A DNA stretch of 64,000 nt from Nicotiana tabacum (lineage: Eukaryota; Streptophyta; Magnoliopsida; Solanales; Solanaceae). A program made the translations under genes and the position numbers. The stretch spans positions 27,210,609 through 27,274,608 of the forward strand of contig NC_134100.1 of the NCBI RefSeq assembly GCF_000715075.1, given 5' to 3'. Within the stretch, counting starts at the first letter, position 1. The number at the start of each line of letters is the position of its first letter. Below, one piece after another: positions 1-16,434 of this stretch. The notes beneath the pieces were generated by a model. It worked only from the letters and a program-made list of their open reading frames with translations. It was not told where the DNA came from and ran no database searches.

Positions 1-5056
<5,056 letters not shown>

Positions 5057-5335
5057 TTGTAGTGGTCTTACTGGGAAAGAAGAAATGGTGGTGTAATGTA
5101 GCATATATTTCTCTCTTCATCTACTTGGATTAAAGTACGGGGTAAGATGAACTTAGAGGGCAGAATTTCATCATGAAACATTTCATGAGCAATTGGTTTC
5201 ATAAATCTACCTCTCATGACCTTGTTGACGATTGCCAATGTTCCCCCTGCTGATTATGAATTATCTTCATTAGTCTTCATATTTTTTTGTATCCAAAACC
5301 ATCTTCCATGTGGGGAGTGTATTGTTTGAGAATTG
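5057..5335 (+). other. Probable 3' UTR of the CK2 alpha gene
   Basis: This is sequence directly after the CK2 stop codon, T-rich and without open frames. Its end is not defined because no single poly(A) signal stands out. Confidence 0.4.
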
Positions 5336-5462
5336 AAATTTACCGAAGCTTTTTAACCGAGGAACTTTGCCAAGTTGTCCACTGCCTTGACGCTGTCACA
5401 TACTGGTAGAATGCATTGCGTCGTTGGTCGACCTGCTCGTTTGTGTACTTTATTACTTTAGG
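5336..5462 (-). repeat. Dispersed ~125-bp segment, copy 1 (second copy at 19394-19520)
   Basis: Shares long stretches with 19394-19520, including GAAGCTTTTTA, AAGTTGTCCA(C/T)TGCCTTGAC and CTCGTTTGTGTACTT. On the minus strand this copy has an open frame ending DNLAKFLG-stop, and the other ends DNFVKASQ-stop. It may derive from the last exon of an unrecognised gene. Family unknown. Confidence 0.5.
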
Positions 5463-5775
5463 CATAAGCTCTCTTTTTTGTTCTCTCAGGGTTATTTTAG
5501 GAGCTATAATTGCTTACGAGCGATTCATTGGCAAAAGAATACTTGGAGTCTGATTGTTGTAGCCAGACTTCAGTTTTATGTTATTAACATTTAGTCTGAA
5601 AATGTTAGGAAAGGGAAAGTACAATGCAAGGCGTTGAAGTGTTTGCTTGGCTAGTAAGTAATAAGGAACTGAAAAAACAAGAAGAGAGATGTCTCCTATC
5701 CATGTCAATATTGTCCATCTAAAGTTGGACAAGAAGCTTAAGGCATTTCACTTCCCTTCCAACACTACCAAACAA

Positions 5776-7145
5776 CGGAAAAGGGTCAAATATATCCCTT
5801 TACTATTGAATATTGTTTAAAGTTATCATTCGTTATACTATTCGATCAAATATATCCCTACCGTCTAACTATCATTTGACGGAGGTACCACGTGGAGGGC
5901 TTCTGAGCCATCTTATGCCCCAACCCATTACCCATGCTCAATACCGGATACCCAAAACTCATAACCCGACCCTTCCCAACAACTAAATAACTGAACAAAT
6001 TCCTTTGCTTGAAAACTTCCAAAAATAAAAATACGCTCTTTGTTTTTGACGTTCTTAATAGTAAACAACTTAGAATTCCTTTCCTAAAAGTGCAAATCTG
6101 AGTTCAAAATTCTGAAAATCGTTGAATGTTATTGTCGAATATCATTATTGGGAGCTGAAATCCGTGGTTGAACATTATTGGAGGAAAGAAAAAAAAAAGG
6201 ACTTTCCATCTCCATTGACTCAGCTTTGAGCTTGGTTCAAAACTTTAGATATGAAGTTTTTGAATCAAAATCGAGTGGGTGGGCTTTAAATCTGTTGTAA
6301 AAGCTTGATAGAACCTGAATCCATAATCTGAGTGCATTCGGATCTGATTTGACAAGAACTTGATCGAAATTTTTTGAAGCCTTTACGGAGAAGATGCACT
6401 GGGTTTCTTGACCTCATCTCTTATTGCTCAAATTGTTTGTTGGGCCTTGTTTGTATCATTGTACAGAAGTTGTGGGTAAAATCTAAGTGCATTTTGTGAA
6501 GTTTTGATTAAGTTAGATCGAACAAATTAGAGTTGACTATGCGAAGAAGACAACCTGAGCTTCCTTGAATTAATCATTGGGCTTTGTTCGAATTTTGGTT
6601 GAGAGTCTTTGGTTACAAATTGAGATCGATTGGATTAAAATTTTGAAGCAATGGTTCCAAGAATTTGCTGCCTTAGAAGAACCTGTAACTCTCCATTCAT
6701 ACTAGCTATAGCACTATTAGCTCGTTGAATATCTGCATACTTAACAAATTTATAACCTTTACTCAGACCACTTAGAAGGTCCTTTGTAACTTTAGCCATC
6801 ACAATGATACCAAAAAGAGAGTACAAATTGATCATCATTATCAAGAGCAGGTGGTAATTGATGTACACAATTGAACCTAACCCAGAAAAAGAGAGAGTTT
6901 AGTTTTTTAGTGTTGAAAAGGATCGGGTTATGGGTTATGAGTTTTGGTACCGGGTATTGAGCATGGGTAACGGATTGGGGCATAAAATGGATCAGAAGCC
7001 TTCCACGTGGCCTGGCCGCTCAGTCAAATTAAGGGTATATTTGATCAATAGTTAGACGGTATGAGTATATTCGATCGAATAGTATAACGGAGCGTAACTT
7101 TATACAATATTCAATAGTAAGAGAGATATATTTGACCCTTTTCCG
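5776..7145. mobile_element. Mutator-like (Pack-MULE type) element with captured RRM fragment
   Basis: Perfect 9-bp direct repeats ACCAAACAA flank it at 5767-5775 and 7146-7154; 9-bp duplications are the MULE hallmark. Both ends start CGGAAAAGGGTCAAATATAT when read inward. The inverted repeats run about 210-230 bp (5776 to ~5983 and ~6912 to 7145) with scattered mismatches, including a shared CCACGTGGA and a GGTTATGGGT stretch. There is no transposase, so it is non-autonomous. The interior carries an RRM-like coding fragment on the minus strand at 6690-6870. Confidence 0.9.
6690..6870 (-). pseudogene. Captured RNA recognition motif fragment resembling plant splicing factor 1 (SF1/BBP)
   Basis: Read on the minus strand, one frame gives [13 protein letters not shown]. 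After a frame change it gives [13 protein letters not shown], then [12 protein letters not shown] and [10 protein letters not shown]. This matches the RRM layout: beta1 segment, RNP1 octamer KG-Y-x-FV-x-Y, and the beta4 region. From memory it is closest to the RRM of plant SF1/branchpoint-binding proteins, which bind the intron branch point. Lesions: a frameshift between DDQ and LYSLFG, loss of the RNP1 glycine (KGYKF), and an abrupt end after MNGE where the similarity stops. It lies wholly inside the MULE borders, so it is read as a captured exon piece and not a host gene. Confidence 0.7.
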
Positions 7146-7154
7146 ACCAAACAA

Positions 7155-7460
7155 TTATTTGGGTAAGATGAATACTTCTAACCAATATTTTCAACCAAAT
7201 ACTCACGGATTCCTATTCAGGGAATACGAGATCAAAATTTATCAATTTCATGTACAAATAACCATCTTCCGACCGAGTCGCCCATTTGTTAATTTGAAAA
7301 ATGAGGTTTTCAATTCGGAAAATAAACGAGAATCAATGTGCTTAATAAGGTTTAACTGAAGTATGAGTGTTACCAGACATGCTAATTTAAGTGGAACCCC
7401 ACATTTGTATCAAATTAATGGAAGTTGGTAAACAAGCTAGCAAGATTAGAACACAAACAG
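7155..7460. other. Intergenic, no feature recognised
   Basis: AT-rich sequence between the Pack-MULE right target duplication and the SINE left target duplication. No coding signal or repeat recognised. Confidence 0.5.
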
Positions 7461-7472
7461 TCTCTTGGACAA

Positions 7473-7648
7473 CAACAACAACAACAACAACAACCCAGTA
7501 TAATCCCACTTAGTGGGGTCTGGAGAGGGTAGTGTGTACGCAGACCTTACCTCTATCCTGGGGTAGAGAGGCTGTTTCCAAATAGACCCTCGGCATCCTT
7601 CCCTCCAAGAACTTCCCACCTTACTCTTGGGTAGACTCGAACTCACAA
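7473..7648 (-). mobile_element. SINE with TTG-repeat tail (TS/Au-like), complete with target duplication
   Basis: Flanked by a perfect 12-bp duplication TCTCTTGGACAA at 7461-7472 and 7649-7660. On the minus strand a pol III B-box-like GTTCGAGTC lies near the 5' end, the body contains AAGGTCTGCGTACACACT, and the 3' end is a (TTG)n run (7473-7495). Tobacco TS SINEs end in TTG repeats (recalled family knowledge). At 176 bp the length suits a SINE. Confidence 0.85.
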
Positions 7649-7895
7649 TCTCTTGGACAATGAAAAGGAAAGAAACTAAAAGTTTACAAGTTTGAAACAT
7701 TAATAAAGGCAAGTTCCTTCTCCGAAAAAAAAAAAGGATTAATAACGGTAAGAGTGGGACTAAGGAGAGGTAGAGGTATCTCAGATTCTCAATCATCAAT
7801 CATCGTTTCTTCTCGCATCAACCATGAATGGAAACATTCCTTTTTTTTAAAAGGTGGTGTCGGATTCAGTTTGCATACCTCAATTATTTTGACGG

Positions 7896-8017
7896 TTACA
7901 ACAACAACAAGCTTGGTGAAATTCCACAAGTGGGATTTAGGAAGGGTGAAGTGTACTTTGACCTTATCCTTACCTAATAAAGGTAGAGAGACTGTTTTCG
8001 AAAGAGTTTTGGCTCAA
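7896..8017 (-). mobile_element. Degenerate TTG-tailed SINE copy
   Basis: A diverged relative of the 7473-7648 element: CAACAACAAC at the tail, a CCACAAGTGGGATT core, GAAGTGTAC, then GGTAGAGAGACTGTTT. Its 5' head is missing and no target duplication was found. Confidence 0.65.
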
Positions 8018-8535
8018 AAAAAGTGAAAATGAATTACTTTGACGGTTACATGTACTTAAATGATTTTGTTCACTCAAGATTAGACAAATGAAAAGAAATT
8101 CAACTGGCAAAATTGATTGTTCAATGTAGAAGCAATTTTCTTGATGCTGACAGCATAAGCAATTTTCTTATTATGTGATCACATTCTTGCAACTAGTAGT
8201 TCAACAAATTAGCATGTCTTATTAATTATGCAACAATAATTGATGTGGTGTGGCTCTGGCACTTATTGAGTTTTCAAAAAATTATTATGATAGGGAGGCG
8301 TGGAGCTAGATGCTCGGCTACGGGTTCAGCCGAACCTAGTGAGCTTTTGCTCAAATAGTATATTTGCGTTAAGAAATTCATTAAATATGCACAAATATTA
8401 AATTTAGAACCTTGAAGTCGTCGCTTCTAAAATCCAGAACATATAAAGTTGAAATTTTGGCTCCATTACTAAATTAACAAGAAACAAAGAATATACTCCT
8501 ACTACCTTAGTAAGAGACAATGATTTTGATGGAAT
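8018..8535. other. Intergenic, no gene recognised
   Basis: AT-rich sequence without a coding signal. Part may be the remainder of the reductase pseudogene locus, but no further exon of it was recognised here. Confidence 0.45.
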
Positions 8536-8612
8536 ACAACAACAATAACAAATTCAGTTAGTTTTCACTAGTGGGGTCTGAGGAAGATAGTGTGATAGAC
8601 CCTCGGCCAAAA
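8536..8612 (-). mobile_element. Short degenerate TTG-tailed SINE fragment
   Basis: Retains ACAACAACAAT, CACTAGTGGGGTCTG and ATAGACCCTCGGCC, the 3' half of the same SINE family. It is internally deleted. Confidence 0.55.
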
Positions 8613-8649
8613 GACAAGATGAAAAGAATGATTTTGATGGAATATTTAC

Positions 8650-9813
8650 CAAAACCTCCGACGTGGTAAGACAAAGGAAAGCCCATGAGCTCCAATTTAT
8701 TCATTCTAGCTAAGAAGCCCTGTTACTAAGTCACCTTTCTTGAATTCAGGCCGATCAGAAACCACGACTGTCCCCACACCATAAGTATCAATTGCCTCTT
8801 GCCACAAGTGAATAAGTTATGAGCTAATCGTCATTAAGGAAACAGAATTCTAAACCCCAAGTGTGGCAAAAAATCAGAAATAGCCTGATTTACAATTACT
8901 AACTAAAAATTAGTCACAGTTTCAAAAGTAATCGAAGTTTAATCACTTTTTTTTTCTAAAAATAAAATATGAACAAAAACATTCTTAAAATCCGGAATTC
9001 CAGCATAATATGCTGGAATTCGATTTTTTAACATGTGAGATTCCAGCATAATGTGTTGGAATTTTATAATGTGCGCAGGAGCTCCATAATCCAGCATATT
9101 ATGCTGTAATTTTCTGTGTTTGAGCTAGAGTATTTTTGTCCAAATTTTATCTTCACATACAATAGTCATTATTTTTCAATGACTTTACAAACACTGCCTA
9201 TTTTTCAATTAACAATTTGAAAACTAGCTAGCTCATGCTATTTTTACAGCGATTACTTACCGTAATGTAAATGTGAACAAAAGCACTCGTAAAATTCCGG
9301 AAAACTTTCAGAGCTGGAGTTCGAATTTTTCATATGAGATTCCAGCATAATGTGTTGGAATTTCATAATGTGTTGGAGTTCCAACAGAATATGCTGGAAG
9401 TTTATATGCAGGAGCTTCATAATCCAGCATAACTTTCCGTGTTTTAACTACGGTTTGTCCAAATTTTATCTCTGCATAAAATAGTGGCTATTTTTCGATA
9501 ACTATGCAAACGCCGGATATTTTTCAATTATCAATCGAAAAACTGGCTAACCCATGTGATTTTTACGGCAATTACTTACCTCTCCAGGAGTAATGGCAAC
9601 TGAATAAGTTTTGGCTTGTTGAGAGGAACTTTGGCTTTTCATCCTGTTTATTTGATATGGATCAATTGATACATAGAGATTCTTCACAATAACATCTTTA
9701 GACCCTGCCTCAACTGAAAGGGAAAGACTTTCATTCTTTATCTCAAAGTCGGACTCTTTTGGTGTACCACTTATGTTATTTTTAATTGCAATATACTTGT
9801 TGTTTACCTCCAT
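8650..9813 (-). pseudogene. NADP-dependent alkenal/double-bond reductase (MDR family), 3'-truncated pseudogene
   Basis: Exon 1 (9580-9813) begins with ATG and encodes 78 residues with the family landmarks IDPYQINRMKS and ending TPGE, followed by a canonical GTAAGT donor. Exon 2 (8650-8795) resumes AIDTYGVGTVVVSDRPEF and KKGDLVTGLL; then two stops replace the usual Trp and Tyr of the G-W-E-E-Y block, followed after a short gap by GFPLSYHVGGFG and a GT donor. Later exons carrying the cofactor-binding Rossmann half were not found, so the gene is cut short. Family members reduce the C=C bond of alkenals and phenylpropenals with NADPH in the cytosol. Exon 1 looks sound, so decay may be recent. Intron 1 is filled by a direct duplication (8970-9580). 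Confidence 0.8.
8970..9580. repeat. Two ~310-bp direct repeats inside the reductase intron
   Basis: Unit 1 (about 8970-9261) and unit 2 (about 9272-9580) share GAACAAAA, AAAATTCCGG, GAGATTCCAGCATAATGTGT, CATAATCCAGCATA, GTCCAAATTTTATCT and the ending (A/G)ATTACTTACC. Each unit contains small AGCATAATATGCT-type palindromes. The end of unit 2 is the exon 1 splice donor itself. Confidence 0.75.
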
Positions 9814-9990
9814 AACTACAGCAGGAGCTAACAGGAAATAACCCTTTTTGGGGGATTTGGGAAAGAAAGAAGAAGCAGAACAATGTAGCTTACTACATTT
9901 TCAGACTATTTATCTGGTCTTTATTTATGGCAAAATACAAAATCAATCGATGCCGAAACTAGTTGTATTCCCTGGCCAAAAAGTATAATA
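9814..9990 (-). promoter_or_regulatory. 5' flank of the reductase pseudogene
   Basis: Sequence directly upstream of the reductase ATG on the minus strand. TATA-like stretches exist but no single element stands out. Confidence 0.25.
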
Positions 9991-10014
9991 TATTATATAT
10001 ATATATATATATAT
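9991..10014. repeat. (TA)n microsatellite
   Basis: About 12 TA units. Confidence 0.9.
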
Positions 10015-10064
10015 GTCTGCAATTAATTATATATTTCTCTTTATTTATAGGTATTGTCAACCAC

Positions 10065-10249
10065 CAAAAAATGTGGTGCACTGGATGTGACTGTTGCTCC
10101 CTTAACCAGAGGTCTCAAGTTGAAGCCCCGAGCATGAAAAAATCCTTGGTAAGGAGCGTTTCCCCCGAATGGGGCCCTATGCGGAGCGAATCCGGATATA
10201 GTCGCGCTCCAATGCGGGTACCGGACACCGAATTGGAAACCAAAAAAAA
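10065..10249 (+). mobile_element. A-tailed tRNA-derived SINE, later split from its right flank by a MULE
   Basis: The body reads CCAGAGGTCTCAAGTTG (degenerate pol III box region), GGAGCGTTTCCCCCGAATGG, GCTCCAATGCGGGTACCGG and ends in an A-run at 10242-10249. Its left flank GTATTGTCAACCAC (10051-10064) is matched, 12 of 14 bases, by GTATTGTCTAACAC at 18902-18915, on the far side of the 8.6-kb MULE. That pairing shows the MULE inserted inside the A-tail. Confidence 0.82.
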
Positions 10250-10325
10250 GGAGTCTGGAACCAAAATGTGGTTTTTTTTACTCAAACTACACAAATAGGT
10301 GGTAAAAAAAAGTTACATTTTTATA

Positions 10326-10508
10326 TATAGCGCCACAATACCTAGCGCTATACATTAACAGTAACAGAACCGTTAATGTATAGCGCCAGGTATTGTGGCG
10401 CTATACTGTAAAAGCTAACATGGTCAGGTATAGCGCCACAATACCTGGCGCTATACATTAACGGTTCCGTTACTGTTAATGTATGGCGCCAGTTATTGTG
10501 GCGCTATA
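10326..10508. repeat. Four 27-bp palindromic modules in the left MULE TIR
   Basis: Modules at 10326-10352, 10379-10405, 10429-10455 and 10482-10508. Each has 10-bp arms TATAGCGCCA / TGGCGCTATA (few mismatches) around a 7-nt centre such as CAATACC. Spacing is about 50-53 bp and alternate copies are inverted. Confidence 0.92.
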
Positions 10509-10718
10509 ATAGATTTTCCTGGCCCCACCAATAATTTCGGAGTTCAATAATTCAAAAGCGTATAGTGCCAACGTTTTTGGCGTTATACATATATAAAAAA
10601 AAACGGCTAGTCATTTCCTATATAAAGAGGTTAGGATTGTATAGAAATTCATCCAAAAAAATTTGTTAACTCTTGTTGAAACGTTTATTGTTCTTAAATT
10701 CTCCAACAATTTTTCATT

Positions 10719-12208
10719 ATGTCTGAAGAGCGTAGAATAAGAGTTTCATTATATTGGGTTGGGGGGTGAGGTTGTGATGGAGAATAATTCTGTGGGCTAC
10801 AGTTTACCTGCTCAGTGTCATGTTAAATTGCCACTTACAATAGAGTACGATAAATTGATATCGTTATTATGCAAAAACTGAGTGTGAGGAAACGTTCAGT
10901 TATAGTTAAAGTAACCGGAAGATATCCGTATTCCGTCACTCCGCAAGGGGTTGTTTTTTACTCGGAGTTTAACATCGACGATGATGAAACTTTGAGTGAT
11001 TTTTTGAGGACTCCGGACGAATGTCGGGAATTTCTTGTAATCACAATGTTGGAGATGCACGTGAAGGTCGAAGACGTTCCCAAAAACGAGGTTGTGCGTA
11101 GCAGAGATAACCCTCAGTCATCGGGTGGTTATTCTGGAGCAGTTTTTGCCAAACAGGTTCCGGATGAAAGAGTTTTCATTGATTTAAACTTATCACCGGC
11201 GGAGAATGAGCAACGAGAAAATAATTTATACCCTGCTTTCCATAATTCACAAGACGAGTGGTAAGTTTTAATTTTCATTTGTGTTAATTATGTATATTTT
11301 TGGCGTACTTGAATTTGTATTAACGTTCATATATTTAATAGGGGGTACCAGCCGGATATGAATTTTACAAGTGGACCATCCGGTAGTCATCACCTAATTG
11401 AAAACGTCCATCATGGAATTTCATCACATTACGACGTGTAAGTGAAGTGATATAAAACCATATGGATATCATTTATTAATTCAGTAGCTTATATTTTTGT
11501 TGGTTGTGCAGTGAAAACGAGCAAGTTGAACCACCTGTACTCACTCAATTGACGGAAAACGACGTATTACATCGGGATCTGGCAGATGCACAGAGTGAGG
11601 AACAGAACAGTGATTACGATAACAATGCCGATGAATCCGGAGACGAGACACCCTTTTTCGTGAGGATGGTGATGAACAGGATAAGGAGGAAGGACCTGAT
11701 TTGAAGAGAGACCCACCTAGACGAAGAGTGTACGAGTTCGAAGTGTCGTTTCATTCAAGGGAGATTCCTTATATTGATAACTTGCCAGCCGTGCCGGATG
11801 TGGAAGCTCTCACAAGGGATTTTGATGAAATCCGGACAGCAATGTGGGATGAGTCTAGACCAACGGTGCTTGCAAAGGGGATGCTTTTTCCTGATAAAGC
11901 ACGCTTAAGCAGGGCTTGTAAAATGCACAACGTAAAAGAGTGTCGTGAGATGCAGGTATGGGAGTCAAGTCCGATGGTATACAAGGTTGTTTGCCGCAGG
12001 TGGTTTTGGCCATGTAATTGGATGTTGCGTGCGACCAAGAAGAAGACAGGTATGTGGAAAGTGGGTAAATATATTCCCACCCACACATGCGAAATGGACA
12101 CATTCAACGGTAATCACTTCAACTTGGATATTGACTTGATATCTCTTGTACTTATTCCGCACCTCGAAGAATCCATAAGGTATACAATCAAAGAGTGCAT
12201 TACATCAG
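10719..12208 (+). pseudogene. MULE (MuDR-type) transposase, N-terminal exons
   Basis: ATG at 10719 (MSEERRIRV). Exon 1 runs to 11263, with frameshifts near 10768 and 10860; introns 11264-11341 (GTAAGT...TAG) and 11440-11514 (GTAAGT...CAG) join in phase. Exon 3 has a further frameshift near 11655, then continues as KRDPPRRRVYEFEV and a MuDR DNA-binding region (LSRACKMHNVKECREMQ; YKVVCRRWFWPCNWMLRA; GMWKVGKYIPTHTC) whose Cys/His spacing fits a zinc-binding fold. The frame is then broken by the solo LTR at 12209 and resumes at 16435. The N-terminal part also holds an acidic linker (QNSDYDNNADESGDE). The full enzyme would bind the TIRs and cut. At least three frameshifts show it is dead. Confidence 0.85.
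12204..12208. repeat. Target duplication ATCAG of the solo LTR (left copy)
   Basis: ATCAG at 12204-12208 is repeated at 16430-16434, directly outside the TG...CA ends. Confidence 0.9.
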
Positions 12209-15200
12209 TGTCACGCCTCCTTTTTCGCCCGCGCCGCCGCGAAGGGGCGCGGAAGGGAGTTTTTCCAATTAAAGGACAATCGAAACGGGATTTATTTATT
12301 TATTTCAGAGTCGCCACTTGGGAGATTTATGGTGTCCCAAGTCACCGGTTGAATCCCGAATCGAGGAAAAGAATGACTCTATTTAACAGTTTGCGCACCA
12401 GAAATCCGGATAAGGAATTTTGTTAACCCGGGAGAAGGTGTTAGGCATTCCCGAGTTCCGTGGTTCTAGCACGGTCGCTCAACTGTCATATTCGGCTTGA
12501 TTATCTGATTTTATACAATTATGAACTTATGTGCAAACTTTAAACTCTTTACCGCTTTTATTATTATTATTATTTTAACAGGGAATTACAACATTGTGAA
12601 AAACGTATCTCGAACCACGTCACATCAATGCACCCGTGGTTGTTGGCACATTTCAACTCTGTTGAGATTTGGATTTGGGTCACATAAATGTGCACGAGTT
12701 TAAGAAGACAACCTTATTAAATACGCGCCTAAAGCGACTAGCGTATCATTATTTTGGGTAGGGCCGTGAAATTTTGCTAAACGGCCCATCCCGAAGTCTA
12801 AGTATTTTAAAACAAATTATTGAGGGCCCCGCAACTTGTGCGTTTTATTGGGCGAGGCTCATCTCATTTATTTTTAAAGGATATCCTAAAGTGCCTACAT
12901 TTTTTCTATTAGATTTGTCTCTAAAAATGAAAGAGAAAAGATCCTAATTTATTTACATGCTTACGAGTTGTTATAGTTGGGTTCCGAATATGATTCGTAA
13001 AATCTGAAAATGATGCAAGCAGGGCAATCCGTTGCCAATGCGGGCCCAGGCCCAACGTGTACGGTACAAAACTGGACCCGGGTCATCTCATTTACATGTT
13101 ACTACCTAGTTACATCATACTACACATGCTCACAGTTTGCCAAATTAAAGAACTTAGCAATCTAATTTTAATCCTAAACTATTTATATGCTGAAATTAAC
13201 CAGTAGTATCTAGCTAAACAATATTCCTACAAGTTCCAAAAAGGGCTATTTGTTTAATGAACTAACTGTTGAATGTTTAAGAATAGTCTAAATCAGCTAA
13301 CATGCTTTTTGAGATATGATAATCATCAAACCATAGCGAACTAACTGAACAGAGCTACTACACCATTAGTCTTTTTAACTAGCATACATAGACAGTTCGT
13401 CCACTAAGCTACTGTCAGATGTTCCATTATATATATCAAACAACTACATGATTCTAATTAGAGGAAGTTAAATAATGTACATATACAACTAAAATTCAGA
13501 ATATAACTAAGATAAATTCAGAACTTCAACTCTTCATTTCATATTTATGCTTCAGTTTCCATTCTACAAGAACCAGTGTATCAATTGTGTACCTGATATT
13601 GGAAGCAAAAGAAGAGGAAGATCAGCAGAAATGCAGTAGCATATAACAACAGCAACACCCAGCAACCAGTAACAACTAGCAATGAGAAACCAGTGACAGA
13701 TTTTAAAATCAAGCAAAAATCCAGCAATAATCAGTGAAGTAGTAGCAAATAACCAACCAAACTCAAAGAACAAACCAAATAAAAATCCAAAAACGCCAAC
13801 AACAATCAATGGGCAGAAACAAAGTGAACCCTTTTTAGATTGAAAAACCAGTTAATGTTTAACCCTTAGATTCTGACCCCTCTGTATATCCAGTGTATGC
13901 AGATTGTATATCGGGTGTATACTACTCTCTCTTTAGATTTCCAGAATGTTTTTTTTTCTATTCCGAAAAATCCTCAAATCTCTCTTAATATTCAGAAAAT
14001 TTTTCTCAAACTCTCTTCAAAAATCCGTCTTCCAATCTCTCTCAATATTTCCGAATCCCTCCTTTAACTTCTGTCCAGCCATTTCTCTTTATAGCCAAAC
14101 TAGCAGTACCTAAATTAATTCCACCATCTTCTACCCATCCCCTTTTAACTTCTCACTACTTAATATTTTGTCCCTCACTATATTAAACAAATATATTAGT
14201 TCCCACTAATACATATCTTTTCTTTATTTAATTCCATTATTCCCCATTACCGCATGCTTTGTCCCCCAATATATTAAACAAATATATTAATTCCCATCAT
14301 TATGTCTTGTCTCCCACTACGTATTAAAAAATGTATTAATTTAATATTATTAGTACCTAGTGGACGGAGCACTCAAATTAATCATTTTTTAAGACTCATT
14401 TAAAATCCCGAAAATGCCCCTGAAACTACTGAAATTAACATTCTACCCCTGAAAATACTGCAATTTACCATTCTACCCCCATCAGCTATAACCAATTCAC
14501 CTAATCAATTAACCAAAATGCAGCAGCTATAACCAATTTCTAATCAAATTTCATCAACAAATTTAAACTAGAAACTCAGATTATGTCAAATATCATCAAA
14601 ACAAAGACTAAGGATTCAGGGAACCAAACCATATGATGAACAATAAAGAAACAACTAAAATCATTTTGATTGAACAACATTTTGTTAACAACAAACATAC
14701 TTTCAGATTCAATAACAATAACAAATTGAACATAACAAACAAGTAGATTCAAATCACTAAACTCAATAATCAATTGAACTTCAAATTAAATCTAACAACA
14801 TTACAACCAAGATAAAGGATTCAAGTGATTAAACTAACACACTTCTATATTAAAACTAAACAAGAACAAATGAATAAAAACAAACTGAAGAAATAATCAA
14901 GAAATGAAAAACAACGAACAACAAAAGAATCAAACATATACTGATTTCAAATCCGAGAATATCAAACAAAATACGGACAGAAATGAAACTTAAACCAACT
15001 AACCGGAAATGAACAACGACGAACTCGAACGGAAATGGAAAACTCGAACAGCAGCCTCGACTTACCGGATCTCGACTCAACGAAAACCCACCTTCTCTTT
15101 TAACCTCGACGAACTCAGAACGACAAACGACGACCTCGACGGATTGAACCTGAAGAAACGACGAGACAGCATGTTGTTTGGACGTGAGGCTGTATGTGTG

Positions 15201-16429
15201 TGTGTTGAGCAGCTGGTTGACGACTAGTGGTCGCTTGGATGAGGAGATGAAGCAACAGCAATGGACATGGAAGCTGGAGCTGGAGATCGACGGACGTGAG
15301 GGCTGCTAGTTTGGCGATGGTTTTTCCTGTGATTGGAGGGCTGCTAGCTGGCGAAGAAGAAGACACAGCAGCCGCGATTGCTTGGTTGTTGCTGGACGTC
15401 AAAGCAGCAGCGTGAGATGGAGAAGAAGAAGCAGCAGGTGAAGCTGGGGGTCGACGCAGCAGAGATGAAGAAGATGAAGCAACATCGATGGTGGTTTGGG
15501 TGGACGACGAGGGTCATTTGGAGGGTGGTCGTCGGACTGACGAAGAAGAAGACACAACAGTCGTGGTTGCTGGAGATGGCAGTGGGGTTGTTTGAAGTGA
15601 CGTGGTCGCTTGGGTAAGGTGGTTCGTTTGAGACAATGGTGGGGAGGGGGGCAGCCATGGATGGTGAGGTCGTTTGGAGCTGGAGTTGGAGAGGTAGAAG
15701 AAGATGATGGAGGAAGAGGCAGCTATGGGACGTGAGGGGGAGCAGAAGTAGCGAGGGCATCCATGGGAGGGTTGAGCTTGGTTTGGAGAGGGAGAAAAAG
15801 AGAGGGGGGGGGGGGCGGCGGATGGCTTTTAGGGTTTTTAGGGTTGGGAAAAATGAAAAAATGAAAATGGGGGTTGGGATTAGTTTGGGTTATAGGGTGG
15901 ACTGGGTCGGGTCGACCCAGTGAGGTTATTTGGTTTGGGCCTGGTTGATTTAAATTAAAAGGTGGCCCAATCCGATTTTCTTCTTCTTTTATTGCTTATT
16001 TTTTCTTCTTTTATTTTTTCTTAAACTAAAACTAAATTCTAAAAATCCTAAATTATCATATAGAACTAAACTAATTTATAAAAGTGCAAATTAACTCTCA
16101 ATAACAATTAACACACAATTAAATAGCAATTACGATAAAATCACACAATTTGGAAATTAAATGCTAAAAATGCAACATACATTATTTTTATGATTTTTTG
16201 TTCTTGTAAAAACAAACTTAATTGCTCCTAATTGTAGAATCAAATCCTAAATGCAAATGCGACATATTTTTGTGTTTTTGTATTAATTTAACAAATAAAC
16301 ATGCATGGACAAATACAAATAATTATCAAAAATGCCACGAAAATTCTCAAAATTGCACACAAAGGAAAATTGTTTTATTTTAAATTTTTGGGAGTAATTC
16401 TCTCATAGGGTAAAAATCACGTGCTTACA
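12209..16429 (-). mobile_element. 4.2-kb solo LTR, same family as the LTRs at 49928 and 61334
   Basis: Starts TGTCACGCCTCC and ends CACGTGCTTACA with a 5-bp ATCAG duplication and no internal domain, so it is a solo LTR. Orientation is set by comparison with the element at 49928-64000, where PBS and PPT show that the transcript runs on the minus strand. Shared stretches include GTTTTTCCAATTAAAGGACAATC, CAGAGTCGCCACTTGGGAGA, AACCCGGGAGAAGGTGTTA and AATCACGTGCTTACA. It is about 1.2 kb longer than the 3.0-kb LTRs, so it is a diverged subfamily. Open frames inside (for example 15344-15760 and 13564-13809) are simple-sequence noise. Confidence 0.88.
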
Positions 16430-16434
16430 ATCAG

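Noticed and set aside
7446..7799. 117-codon minus-strand frame
   Set aside because: It runs through the SINE and a TTG run. It is repeat-derived.
15344..15760. 138-codon Ser/Pro/His-rich minus-strand frame
   Set aside because: Lies in a purine-rich part of the solo LTR; low complexity, no homologous domain.
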